From positions 143,090 to 207,089 of the forward strand of contig CAJNOP010000191.1 in the NCBI GenBank assembly GCA_905250075.1: a stretch of 64,000 nt of DNA, read 5' to 3'. The first letter of the stretch is position 1, and each line of letters begins with the position of its first letter. Shown here piece after piece: positions 1 through 13,300 of this stretch. The DNA comes from Rotaria sp. Silwood1 (taxonomy: Eukaryota; Rotifera; Eurotatoria; Philodinida; Philodinidae). The notes beneath the pieces are model-generated. The model saw nothing but the letters and a program-made list of their open reading frames with translations, had not been told where the DNA came from and did no database searches. The position numbers were made by a program, and so were the translations under genes.

Positions 1-2845
1 CGAAGATTAGGCATTACATTGACCATAGTACGTAAAGTTGTTCGTTATTTAACTTTGATAAGAAGTGTTTGACAATGAGTAAGAAGTAGCGAACAAGTTG
101 ATTTGGAAAACAAAGTATAGAAATTGGTAAAACGGTAGGGTAATGTATAGATACGAATAAATTCATGGGAATCGTTTAAATTAAAATAATGTTAAACAAA
201 CATCGATGCTCTTCAAGCCAAAATCGACTTAGAAATGAATTCAATAAATTTTGATCATTGTTTTGATTTTCAAACACTAATACACACGAGCTAATATCAT
301 CATTAGTTGAAAGTCGAAGTGAAAAAATTCGATGTTTAATTGATTGAAGATGTAATTGAGAAAAAGATATCAAAATCTTGTTTTAATGTTGATCGAAAAC
401 CAAGACCATAGAGAGAGTAAGTAAGTTCAATTGAACGAGTATATTCAAATATATCGAGTAACAATTCATTTGACAATAATTCTAAACTCATTGCTGGTTC
501 AATTTTTTGAATTTTAATGAAATTAATTCAAAACAACTCTAATTATTTCATAAAGACCAATAATAAAGATCATTTAATATGACTATTATTGCACCACTTT
601 TATCTTAGAATAACTTATGCGTATGTCTGATGCAAGCATATATAGATTGCTTAATTTTGATTACAACCAAAAGAAAAAAAAACGATGATAATATATTCCT
701 ATGAAAGTACAAATAAATTTCTAATATGGTTTTAAAGATAGACAAGACCAACAGAAATCTACTGAAACAATGGAAGTAAATTTAACATCTTAATAGAAAA
801 CCATTGTTCAATTGTTGATCTTTAAATTGGAAATAGGTCATATATTTGGTCAGAAGCGAATATGTGTTATTTAAAATTGATTTTTGAATATAGCTGACGG
901 ATAGAAACATCATTAAACTGAATGTCTAAATATTGAATGCATTACTATGTAAAGAACTGTAACGAGTTAGATGAAAGTAAATATCTAACAACAAAAGTGA
1001 ATAAGATTCAATATTGACAAAAGATTATGTTAACTTAATATTCTCTTCAATAAGCTATGAAACATGTTCGAAGTACAGAATTCTTATTCTTTTATGGACA
1101 AAATCGAATCAATACTCTATATACATATCTTTTCAGTCATTACCAGAGGAAAAATATTCTTGTTTATTTAATAATACGTCTATAGACTAAATGTCGACCT
1201 TAAAAAAAGACCGTACATTTATCTATATAATTTAAGGTAGCGCAAGATTCTATAGTGAAATTAATCGATTGTTGCTTGCTAGCATTTGTCAACATTCTAG
1301 AAACTAAGTGACACTTTTTAATTGATAATCAAAAATGGAATTAGACATTTAATTTATAATACAAAAAAAAAATCTCATATTCAATTGAATCATCAATTTC
1401 TCGTTCAAAATAATCGTAAGAATGATCGAATTGATTATTTGAAAACAACTCATGTGAGAACACAAGTACATAAATTTTATCTTTCAACTTGAAAAGTACA
1501 AATAATTGAAATGAAAGGTCGAGTTGCACATTATTTATGGAAAATCAATGTCTAAAGAAACATCTACGATTATAAACTTATCTAGATATATTGTTATTCA
1601 TATAAGAAGAAGAGATAAATGAATCAAAGAACCTCCCCATGTTATTAAAATCATGTCACTTTTGGTGATTGATTGCAATCCTTGAAAAAATCGACGATTT
1701 TCCAACAAATTTCAATAGTAAGTATTATTATATAAAAATAAATATATTTTGTTCGTTTATTTAGATCTTTTGATTGTCAAAGTGAACAATGAGTATTGTT
1801 TTATAACAATAACTTCTTTTTTTCTTCTATGTTGACCACTGATCGATAATGAACTTTTTTATTTTTATTTTTACGATTAGATCATGCACAAAACGAATAG
1901 ATTGATTTTGTTTGAATCTATTTTCTGTTATTTACATCGTTTAATAGACCTCGATTTATTGTTCAAGAAAAGTGATTTTCATTTTTGTAAATATCCTTTG
2001 TAGGTGGTAAGGAAGAAGTTTTTTTTTTCTATTTTCAAATTCAGTGCTGCGAACTTAGTATATAACCAGTATTAAATCGAATCTTATCCTAAAACTCTAT
2101 TGATAGTAGCGATCGAAATAACTTCTATTTGTAAGTGATCAAACCAAAACTTCTATCTCATTTGATATATGTTGTACCGTCAATTATAAAAGTATGCATC
2201 ACTTTTTCTTTCTTTTCTTTGTTAAATATAATCATTTTTGCTAAATTTTGAACAGAATAGTTAAAGTTCAGCCTGTATTTTTCTATTTGTTTCATCGAAA
2301 CGAAGCTTCGATACAATAAGAGTATCGTAATTAGAATCAGCATAAAAAAATTGCATTGACTAAGTTTTCATTCCAAAATTTTCGTTACGCTGCGTTCTTT
2401 AATAATAATTCAATTATGGCTTCAGATGAAAACTGGAAAAAACCCGAAGTCAACGGAGATAGTTAGTTGATGTAGTTTTCTAGGCTATTTCCGAATATGA
2501 TAATCGTATTACATGAAAGCTTTGTTTTGATGAAGAAAACGGAGAAATACGGATAGAATCTTAGCTATTTATCGCACAATTAAGTAAAAATGATTCTAGA
2601 CAAAGAAAAGAAAAACGATGCATATTTTTATGACTAGTGGTTCAATGAATGAGATGAGGAAAAATATTTGGTTTTATCGTTTACAAAATAACCTTGGTAG
2701 ATCATTTACAAAAACAATATGTGAACATACGAATAGAATCTATTTCTCTCTCCACTATCAATGATAGATGACTTCGTCTAAGTTTTTGGTTTTTTCGACC
2801 AGAAAAAGATATTTACAAAAGTTTAAAATCATTTTTCACCGAACA
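1..2845. other. AT-rich intergenic DNA
   Basis: No convincing gene. Open frames are short, low-complexity and have no recognisable domain. A minus-strand frame at 176-373 has a weak flavour of rotifer F-box/repeat proteins but I cannot support it. Confidence 0.6.
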
Positions 2846-2909
2846 GGGTGCGGGTGTGGGTGTACATGTATAGAACACCTACATCGACACCCGCACCCAC
2901 AACCACACC
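2846..2909. repeat. G-rich/C-rich hairpin, telomere-like (copy 1)
   Basis: A G-rich arm built of GGGTGC/GGGTGTGGGTGT is followed after about 23 nt by a C-rich arm. Bases 2846-2857 are mirrored exactly at 2888-2899, including the variant GGGTGCGGGTGT block. GAAC occurs just outside both ends, which may be a target duplication or chance. Confidence 0.75.
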
Positions 2910-4028
2910 GGAACGTGATGCAAATTTGAATCAGAGATTTCTAAACGATAAATCTATTAACACCAAATACATAAACAATATCCGAACTAATAACAATCAT
3001 CATCTTCTATAATCAAACACTTTTGATTAAAAGAAATCTATCTTATCAAAAATAAATCAATAATCATGATCAATATGAAATATCTCTATATATTTTCAAG
3101 ATCGATTGTGAAAAGTTTGCTCAACAATTAAACTCTTTTTCACAGTTTTATAACAAATGTGATAAATTTCAAAGGCGAGCTAATTGCAATAAAGTTTGAG
3201 GAATATCTGACAAATGTAATTAAGTATTGGTGCAGTCGGAACTATCTTATATTCCAATATATTCAGCTTGTTTGGCAAGACATGATAAGCCAGATGAAGC
3301 GTGTAGATAGTTTTTCATTGTGGTATTTTGGAAAGAAACATTTCGAAAATTACTCATCAGTGTCCATACTATTTTTTCACACTGTGCAAGGTTTCTATCA
3401 TAGGTCGACTATTTTAATGTCTCTATTTTGTTCAAGAATGGTTGTTTAATTGTTATTAATTGCTGTGTTCCCAACAATGTCTTAGTGTCACATTGGTTAG
3501 GTTATATTGATGCTTCAAATTGACAAAACACGTCATATCTGGTTTTCTTACAGATAATAAATATCTTTCACCATCGGTATCGATATGTACTATTATCTCT
3601 TAAAATCTTGTTCAACTTTAATGCAAAAAAAAATTACATTTGTTTTTGTTTATTAATAATTGTTTTTAATAGCGAGAGATGCTAATTTCTATTGGTTTTT
3701 ATTGCCCTAATATTGACCACAAAACAGAATAATATAAAGTCATAAATATTATTTATGAATGCACGTCTTTCAATATTCTATTATTGAAGGAAAAATACAA
3801 TCGATATTATTTTATAGAAAATAAATGATTCAAATGAATAAACATTTGTTATTCGTGAAATTTTGCTTTGTAATTGAAGTTAAAAAGATACAAAATGAAA
3901 TTTTATGCGTTCAACAATGAATATTTGATATAAAACTGTTGCCTTTAATATATAAGACATTGCTTGAATATAATAAAGAAAGGAATCTAATAATATAAAA
4001 CAAAGAACAATATTAAACTAAATACAAT
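2910..4028. other. AT-rich intergenic DNA downstream of the GlgC-like gene
   Basis: A 96-codon plus-strand frame at 3159-3449 has no recognisable motif and AT-driven composition, so I do not call it a gene. The rest is the presumed 3' flank of the minus-strand gene that ends at 4029. Confidence 0.55.
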
Positions 4029-7000
4029 TTAATCTTTTGGTTCTTCAGGATGAATTTTTTCGCCAGCTGCTATATTTGAACCTTGTAAAATTTTAATCTT
4101 TGTACCAATCATAGTCAATTCTTTTTTTTCTCCCAGACCAATTGTGGCTCGTTTACCAATAACAGCTTTTTCATCGATAATTGATCGTACAATTACTGCA
4201 CCTTCTTCTACATGAACTTCATTAAGAAGAATTGAATCACGTATAGTTGCTCCTTCATGGACTATACAACCTGGTCCCAAAATTGATCGAATAATTGTTC
4301 CACCAATTATACAACCAGGTGAAATAAGACTATTTTCAAAATGAGCTGAATCAAGTATTTGTGTTGGTAAGCATTGCTAAAATAGTATAGTAGATTATCG
4401 ATAAGAAATATATTCTAAAAAGATGATTTTCTTACTGCACTATGTGTAAAAATAGGCCATTTAGGATCATTTAAATGTAATTCTACGTTTGATGAAAGTA
4501 AATCCATATTTGCTTGCCAGTAACTTTCTGGAATACCAACATCTCTCCAATAACTATTCAAACGAAATTCCCAAACATTTCCTTCTTGAACTAATTTTGG
4601 TAGTAAATCTTCACCATAATCTTTTAATTCTCTATTATTAGCTAATTGATTAAGCGTATTCATTAATTTAGAAAAATTATAAACAAATACTTCAGTTGTT
4701 ACAAGATCAGATTTTGGTTGTTGTGGTTTATATTCAAAATTGATAACACGACCTTCATCATTAACTTGAACAACTCCAAAACGTGAAAGTGAATCTCCTT
4801 CTGGTACTTTTGTTGTAACTATAGTTACATCAGCTTGATGTTCTTTATGAAAATCGATGACATCACGATAATCAAGTTTGTAAACATGATCAGCACTTAA
4901 AACTAATAGAAGATCAGGTGAAAATTCATTGAGCAAACGACGTTGTCGATAAATAGCATCTGCGTTCCCTTTTGAAAATCCACCGCGATTATCATCTTTC
5001 AAAAATAAAAACCAAATATAAATTTTTTCAAACAGAATTTTTAAGTATACGATATCATAAAGAGTAAATAGTATTGTTCATAATTACATACTAATTTTCA
5101 TGCGATGCTCTAATAAACTCAAGCATCGATTTCAATATACTATTTTGCTTATGTTTAGAATTTTGTGAAATTACTGAAGTTCTGATTTACCATGACTGGA
5201 TTTAGAATGTGAATTGAACAATCGATAATATATCATACTTATGCAGATACAGAATTTAACGATAACAAGTTATGAACTTAATATTAAAATATGTACTAGT
5301 CTTAGGAACAGAGATGGACAAATTATTTGAAAAATGTTTTATGAATATTCTTCGCTGAAATATGACGACTTATTTCATGTGATGGATGAGCTGAAATTTT
5401 TGAGAACAAATATTCTTTCATTTTTGAAACAATTAAGATTGCCAACAGTGTATCTATGAATCATTGGTTATAAGTTATGATTTTGTGCTCACTTCGAATC
5501 TAGCTTCAGATTCTTTTTAATAGACTCATATTTAAAAAGAGTTATGAAAGAATTTATGGAATGTCTAAAAATAGGATTTCACAGTGCAAAAAACGTACAG
5601 GATAGAAGTAAAACTAATGTTATATGCATCAAAAGAAAACATAAACATTTTTTAATGAAATAATATCTTAATGATTAGTTTTCCATAAAATATTTGCCAA
5701 CAATGAAAGTTTTCACAAGAGATACAGTGACATATTTGTAATTCCTTGACTTTCAGACTCACAAAAGACAGTCGGTAATTTCTGAACGATTACTACGAGA
5801 ATTTTAGTCCTTGACGCATTTTGTAGAGCACTATCTCGCTCATCGTTTAGTACAAAAAATCGCAACGCCAACGCATGTAAAAGCAGACATCATTTGCTGA
5901 GAAGAACCTGTTGTCTCTTGGTACTGATCCAACAAAAATTCAAAACATGATAGTATCAAACAAAAGGAAACCAGACTTAAACAAAATCGGCAATTCCACG
6001 CCAGAAATAAGCAACTGGTACAAATAATTGTTGAAAAACATCACAGAAATCACTAAAAATGGAATACGGTCGCATCCTCTGTCTACGGATTTGTTAGTTA
6101 CAATTTTCTTCATTCAAACTTTATTTTCATATCTTTCAAAGGTTGACTCATAACTCCTAAAATATGAGGCTAATCAAAATTTCGAAACTAGATTCAAAAA
6201 GATTAGAAAATTTTAAATGTTTCCTAGATATGATAACATGGTGAATAATATCGAGTATCGTATCGCGTAGTCTTACGTAAAATAGAATCTCATACATAAT
6301 TACTAATCTAAGTTATTATTTTTTGAAAATCTAATCATAATCGATTAATCCTTCGTTACTGTTCTGGGATCCGCTTGAACCCATCCGTAAAAAATCACAA
6401 AAGAACATTATTTTTGTTTTATTTAAGCTATACGTTTATGTACTATAGACCTCTAAATAGTCTTTTTATACAAATTTACGCGTCTACTTTACGAAAAAAA
6501 TATCATGAATTCGACCACTTTAGCTAAAAACGGTAAGAATAGGCTAATCTGCCCAAATATTCAATTATCTATAGATAGAAGGAAGAGAAGTTTTGCTTTA
6601 AAATGATTTTTCTTTTTATCCTTTCCTTTTGTTCCTCAATTTAAAAACTTTGAAACTGAAGTTTTTTTGTCACAATAATGGAGTTGATATTATCTTATTT
6701 TCTTTGATGAAGGTAGGATCTTTTCTAGTTCTTTTCTTTACATGTCTGGTAAGTTACCCTTTGTCAGTTTATCCTACATTTTTACAAACACTTGAATTAA
6801 AACGGTTTAATGAAGTTTTGACAAAAAAGAAACAAGGCATCAATTCACACTGTACAAAGCATATAATTCGTCACTATGAATAATGAACGTAAAAGCGACT
6901 TACAGCGAATCTATTTGGAAAAAACAATGGCAAGACAACAGATGATAGCTTTAGTAAGATGAAAAATTTATGACTACTGGTAAGAATATTATACACTTAC

Positions 7001-7634
7001 TAAAGACTAGATATTACAGAAGAAGAATGATCGGAAAGAAAAAATGTTTATATAATACTAGACGAAAAAGTTTAAAGTGGATCTACTTGAACACACAATA
7101 GTAACGAAAGGTAAAGTTAAAAATATGCGTTACCCTGATTTTTATTGCTATCTTGACTTTTACTTTGATCATCTTTATCATCATTTCTTTTGCTCTTATC
7201 ATAGATTTCAAAAGGTGGTAACACTTGAAGACCTTCATAAGTTCTATCCATATCCCATGGACGTCCATTAGCTAAATACTCATTAAGTTTATGAACTTCA
7301 TATTGTTCGACAAGCCAAACATGAGGTAAACGTGAGTGACAACAATTACTCAAAGGAAAATCAATTAAACGAAATACTCCACCAAAAGGAACAACTGGTT
7401 TAGCTCGTTGTTCTGTAAGAACATTGAGACGACCACCTGCACCACCAGCCAAAACCAATGCCAAAATTTTATCTCGTCTATATTTATTTGATCTATCAAA
7501 AATATATTTGAATTATTTTAGTAAAATTAAACTAATACTTACATATCATTTTTTGATTGACTATATCTCCGAGGTGTCTGTATACTAGCAGTTTCTAAAC
7601 TCGAACGAATTTTATCAACTATCCTAGATTGCAT
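4029..7634 (-). CDS. glgC: glucose-1-phosphate adenylyltransferase (ADP-glucose pyrophosphorylase), GlgC type
   Basis: It should make ADP-glucose from ATP and glucose-1-phosphate for alpha-glucan synthesis, in the cytosol. Exons on the minus strand are 7634-7543, 7492-7134, 4995-4436 and 4376-4029, all with GT-AG borders and matching phase. They sum to 1359 nt, or 452 residues, close to the usual GlgC length. Residues about 40-80 carry the nucleotidyltransferase loop LAGGAGGRL, the [10 protein letters not shown] stretch and the LIDFPLSNC block. Mid-protein there is GNADAIYRQ, and near residue 300 the sugar-phosphate signature [12 protein letters not shown]. The C-terminal exon is a run of hexapeptide-like turns, as in the left-handed beta-helix of GlgC. 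Animals normally make glycogen from UDP-glucose and lack this enzyme, so a bacterial or plant-like origin is inferred. Introns 1 and 3 are 50 and 59 bp, but intron 2 is about 2.1 kb. No stop or frameshift is seen. Confidence 0.9.
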
Positions 7635-8704
7635 CTATAAAAGAATATTCCGAAAAATAAATTCATTTTGAAGACTGTTTCTTTTGTCTTTAATTATAAA
7701 ATACATTTCTAACAATATTCAATTCATTCATCGAAAGCTTACAAAACATATTAGATTATACAATAGACGAATGCATGATTCAACATTGCAATGCCCAACC
7801 AATCAGTTGATGAAACAGATACCACACGATAATGAACAAGTCCTAAACATTTAAATAATCTTTATTTGAACAGCAATAAATTGTTCACATAATCTCTTAT
7901 ATTACAGTCAATCTTTAGCGATATTTCAACTAAAGGATGTATTTGTTTTTTTGCAATGTGAGTACCAATATCTTATGTATGTTTTACACAGGTATAAAAT
8001 GTATGTCGACATATTATAATAAATGTTTTTTTGTAAATCATTCATCTGGATTTTTCTTCAGACTATATACATCGATTAGCGCAAATCTCTATGCAAATGG
8101 GAAGTTTATATATATTATTTGGCAAAGGATCGAAGAGTTGAGTATTAAATAACAAAAGTAATTTCATGCACATGAAAATTTTTTGATCAATACAAAAGCC
8201 AAGACAAGAAATGAACCATTCTTAAGTATTTACAAATCATTCGACCGTTAATATTAACATTCATATAAAATGACTCAATCTTTGCATAAAAATAAAATCG
8301 TGTTTGAAAAACAGAACGTACATTATCGAAAGCTAAACGATAGTAATTTGATTCAAAAATTAAAACTTATTTCATAGTTACGATTTTTCTATTAAACAAA
8401 TTGAATGTCTTCTGATGTAAGTCACAATTTTCTTTTCTTTCATTACTGCATAAAACCTTAAAACTTCTTCTCATACCCTTGATTAACAAATTCAGCTTTT
8501 GAAAAAAAACGAGTTAAATAAGTTTCAATATTGAATTCAACAGGAAACAATATTAATGATTTTTATATATTATTATTATTATTAGAATGATAACTAAAGT
8601 TATTCAAAAAGTGTGTATAAAAAATGATCACGCACGTTATTTATCAGCAATACCTTTAACTTTTCTTAATAACTTTTCCAAACCACCTCATTTTCCCAAT
8701 ACCA

Positions 8705-8754
8705 CTGTGGATATGGATGTGACTGTTAATGTTATCTTCAACCACACCCACACT
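8705..8754. repeat. G-rich/C-rich hairpin, telomere-like (copy 2, weak)
   Basis: A degenerate left arm (TGTGGATATGGATGTG) is followed by a cleaner CCACACCCACACTC arm. The left arm has decayed. Confidence 0.45.
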
Positions 8755-9132
8755 CTTGTTAAAGAAAACTTTTGATATCTAATTTTAGTGTAAGATTTAT
8801 AGAATAACTTGATGGGAATAATGACAAGTTCCCATATGATTGCTTACGAGCATGTTTATTTCATTTGACAAAGTAAATAAATTGAAACATATTACATTGA
8901 ATGCAATCAAAGCGCCTATGACTAACACATCCCTCTAGAAGAGCTTTAAAGAGTGAGTTTGCAGTTAATAATAACTGCGTCTTTGAAATCAACATAGCCA
9001 ATCACCCAGGTTCCGGTTGACACCTCAACAGGATACATCTACATTCAAATATGGAGCAATCAGCCTAAAAAACTGTAACAAAACATCAGAAAGTAGAAGA
9101 GACACAAATTAGTCTTATCTCAGTCCATACAA

Positions 9133-9247
9133 GGGTGGGGTGTGAAGGTGGGTGTGCGTGTGGATATGAACATAGCTGAAGAAAAAGCATACACTCACAT
9201 TCAATCTCAAAGTCGTATCCACCGATACTAACACTCACCCCCACCCT
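9133..9247. repeat. G-rich/C-rich hairpin, telomere-like (copy 3)
   Basis: GGGTGGGGTGTG plus further TGTG/GGG blocks at 9133-9164 are answered by CACTCACCCCCACCCTC at 9231-9247. The spacer is about 65 nt. Confidence 0.65.
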
Positions 9248-10308
9248 CTCATAACATCATTATTGAGGTTGTTGGAATTATAACTACTCTCTACTTTATA
9301 CATCACGCGCAACTGTCCGAACGACGAAGTCTCCTAGCGTACAATAGTTTCTATGCAACTTTCTGTTTGCTATCAGTATACTCGTAATTAAACAAATATT
9401 AACTATTTATACTTAATCGATGGTACTGCAGTAACTTTAATCCTAGTATTCTAGCGTTTGCTACTCTTTGCCACTTGTTTTGATGAATAGTAAGAAGGCA
9501 CAATGCATTGAAAGCTACGTTGCTTACTTTCAAAGTATTTGATATGTTGAAGACTACTTTCAAATAGTGATTGCTCTTGTTAGTGAAGTCAATTCGACGA
9601 GGAACACTTACTGTACTAGTTAATTCACATCTGGTGGAGCTGTTTGATGTTTGTGTTAGCTTTGTTAACTAATATTTGAATTTTTTCGATTCGATTGCCA
9701 AACTCACTTAAATCGTCGAAGTAAAAAAAAAAGAAACTGTGCATGTAATTAAGTGTTAAAAAACTGTCGTTAAAATGGAACTCCACTAAGTGATGCTCTA
9801 GCGATGACGGCTTCGTAAGTCACATATAGGCTTTCGCATATGTGCGCAGAATACCCATATTCTCTCTATAGCTTAAACTATTGACTGTTTGGTTTATATA
9901 TGCAATATTTGAACGGAGGCCGCAGACAATCGTCACTTCTTCCGAATAGCCATGCTTATTTCTCTTACGGCACATACAACATTGCTTTTGCTGAGCAGTC
10001 ATTAATGCAGATTCAAATTCGATTCAAACTGTAGTCAAGGGCGATGTTTCGCGTTCTCAACCATCTGTACTACGTACCACGAAATCTCAACGTCATCGTT
10101 ATACACTGGTAGCTAATGGGCGACCGGCAGAGGTAAAATCAAGCATTGTCATTCATCAAGCTATTCGACCACCGAAAGGAACTCAGCCTGTAGACAACGA
10201 GTCGAACAACAATTCATTCTCGGTTAGATATTTCAAAACTTCAGTTGTCTTGCATTTTCGTTTGTTTTTATCTAAACAGTCTTCAACTATTCTGAACGAT
10301 CGTCAACA

Positions 10309-13300
10309 ATGCAAACAAACCAACCATATCTTATTCAAAGTTCATCTTCATGGTCCAGGAATGAGCTGCGTCCTGTCAGTGTTAGTACAAACCTGTGGTT
10401 GTATCAATCACAACCACAAGTGAGAATCAATTAGATGAAGGCGGTAGTTTACACAGCAGTATTTTTCTGTTCCGAGAGAAGATCCTTTAGTTGATCACTC
10501 AAATAATCAAAGATGATATATTTGCATAAAGGAGAAAGCATTCAGTGCTATTCTTCTGAAATTGGATGAAGCTGCTTTACGCGTATAAGAAAAGCAAACT
10601 TTGAGAATAAGTAAAAATTATAAATGTTTTCCATAAAGATAAATTGTGATCTTTCTACTGAATTATTCCTGCTGTGATAACTGATTCAGAATTCTTGGCA
10701 CAACGGTGATTTTCATCCAACTTCAACACAACAAATCAATTATTCAACAATTGAAAGAGGGAAACTACATAATAGCCAAGAACAGAATTACAGAGGATAT
10801 TCAGCAAAAAAAAACACATATTTGGATTATTCAAAGGTGATCATGATCAGGTATCATCTAATAAGTAAGTCACATTGTAATCATCAATTTTCTTTAGGAT
10901 ATCATCACTCAACAACCTATTCAAATGCTAGATTCCAAACCTGAAAAAGAAACGAAAAATAGCAACTCAAATATAAAGTGAGTATTTCTGTTTTTTCACT
11001 TAGAAATAATCTGTTACTTTCTTTTTGTATAGAAACTCTAAACACTTTTGTTGCAAGTGATCAGGGTGGTGTGCACTTGCATTTGTACTCATTGCTCTTC
11101 TTCTTAGTGCTGTCATTGTTTTAATCACTGTTAGCATTTTGGCTATACCGAAAACAATGATCGCAACAACAGAAATAGGTGAGATATGATCCTTTCTTGG
11201 AAGTTCGAACAAATCTTCATTGAGTTTGTATTTATATGACACAAACATCGATTTTCGTTTCCTGAGACTCGAAAAGTTCCCATATTTTCTCGGTTGAGAC
11301 ATATTAAAAGCGAGAAAATGACAGGATGCCGTTCTTAAATTAGAAATTTTGATCAATTTTCATTGACGAATTACAAATTTTCGCGTATTCTGGATACACA
11401 GTTAAAAAGTAAATGTGTCATTAGAAAATCATCATTGCTGTTCGAGACTCTGTGCATGTATTAGATAATATTGGCCCACATAGCTCGAAACTTTTGAAAA
11501 CTAAATCAAGCTCTCATTCTTAAAATAGCAAGACTTTGTGTTTTCCTCCTTGCCGCCACTGTGTGTCATTTCTTGCGAAAAATTTTCGAGAAGATTGAAT
11601 TTTGTACAATCAAAAATCTTAAAGAGAAGCACCTAATCGATACGCCATGTTCAATACAAACAAAAAAAAGTACTGAAATTAAGAGCAAGTGTTTGCAAGA
11701 AGTGATTGTAATCGTTCTTCTTATGCACATTAGATAATATACATGACGAAAGAAACTAATGCAATGAGAAGAAAATGAATTCCAATAGCATAGTAATTGA
11801 AAAAAGAAGCTCTCTGAATTCATTGGGCAAACAAGTTCGTAGGACATAGAGTAATAGTTGTTTTCCTTAATAGACGCTCTTGATTCAATTATTTGTGCAA
11901 TAACTGATAAAATGCTTAGTACTGTTGAGCGCATGTTTCTTATCAGCGATTTTTCCTCAGTGACTTTGATATTGAATAAAACTCTTACTAATAGAGTGAG
12001 ACCCCTCAAACACTAAAATGACTCACTTATCTTTTTCAAGTTTGAGAGCAGTGCTTTATACACAACATACAGTTAATTATATATAACAAACAGTTCGAAT
12101 ATTTTAGCAACAACCGCAACAACCACTACAACAGCCATGTCGACAACATCAACAGCATCCACATCAACGATCAGCACATCCACAACAACGACTACGATGA
12201 CAGGTAGTTTGTCACTTAGATTTGAAGGCTATGCATCCAATTATATGATAGGAGAAGATAGAAATTCAATACCATGATACGCACTGAACCAATAGTTTGA
12301 AAGAAACGAGACACTGGGAGTAAACATCTGACTGAATAAACAAGAACGACGCGTTAAGCGACACTTTTTCGGGCATCCATTGGACTTTCGTTATTATTTT
12401 CCTGTTTTAAATAGAATAGAAATTGGAAAGATAGCAAGACTTTCAGCACGTCTCATATTTTTCCGATTTTTGCGATAGACAAAAAAGATCAGCGTTGAAA
12501 CAAGAAGTCGAAAAAATTTGTTGCATGGGACAGGGCAAGATATGTAACAAGAATAGACCAGGCGCAATCTGATCCTCGTTTGCTTTGCAGTCTTAATCAG
12601 TTATAATAATCACAATCGATATCTATAGACAAAATAGAAATGGATAGATCGCAAATCGACTTACAGAATTTTTTCTTTCTATTCCTAACGAAGATGTATT
12701 CATAAGTGCGCTCGATAAATCTCTTCTTTTAACAGATTAAACTGTCAAAAATCCCACAATATCGAATCTTCTTAGGTTTTAAAATTTACTTTAATTAAGG
12801 AATTCTGTGAGAATACGGAAAATGTCTTCTTTGTTAAATCTTTACTACTATTTGTAACGTATCCGTAGCATGCAGTGTATGCATGATATTTTCCTCTTCT
12901 TACTACTTCTTCTCATCTTATGGATTGTCCTTATATTTTTGGCCTTACGTCGTACATCGTATTGTACTTTGTCCATACCATATTATACTTATCTTCTCTC
13001 CTTGTTATCGTTTACTTTCCTCTTCTTTCCTTCTCTTCCATGGAAGAGTATATAAGCGTATGCTTTGTATGTAAACGATGCGATTCTTGATAGGAAGAAA
13101 CATAATAAAGCGTAGTGTCATCAGCGCTAACACTTCTTCTATCTAAAATCGTCACACTATTGTTTCAAAATAATTACTTTTATTATAATAATGGCTTTTT
13201 TGCCGCAAAGATGTCTATGGTAAATAGTAAGAAAACTATGGACTATTTTTCCTGAGTTATTTCATACAGAATTATAAACATAAGTGACTAGACTATTGCT

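Larger units (their letters stand above)
7635..10308. other. Intergenic DNA with two G-rich hairpins and a possible orphan exon
   Basis: Mostly AT-rich and without supported genes. It holds two telomere-like hairpins, listed separately. A plus-strand open stretch at about 9996-10222 has coding-like composition and ends at a possible donor. It lies just upstream of the LamG-type pseudogene and may be a 5' exon, but its phase does not join the 10309 frame through the visible acceptor at 10278-10279. Confidence 0.45.

Noticed and set aside
176-373. Minus-strand frame resembling a rotifer F-box/repeat family fragment
   Set aside because: Only a general composition match; no motif clear enough and no adjoining exons.
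3159-3449. 96-codon plus-strand frame
   Set aside because: No domain, low-complexity AT-driven residues, no splice partners.
12870-13074. Hydrophobic frames that look like membrane proteins
   Set aside because: They lie inside the intron between exons 5 and 6 of the LamG-type gene and come from T-rich sequence.
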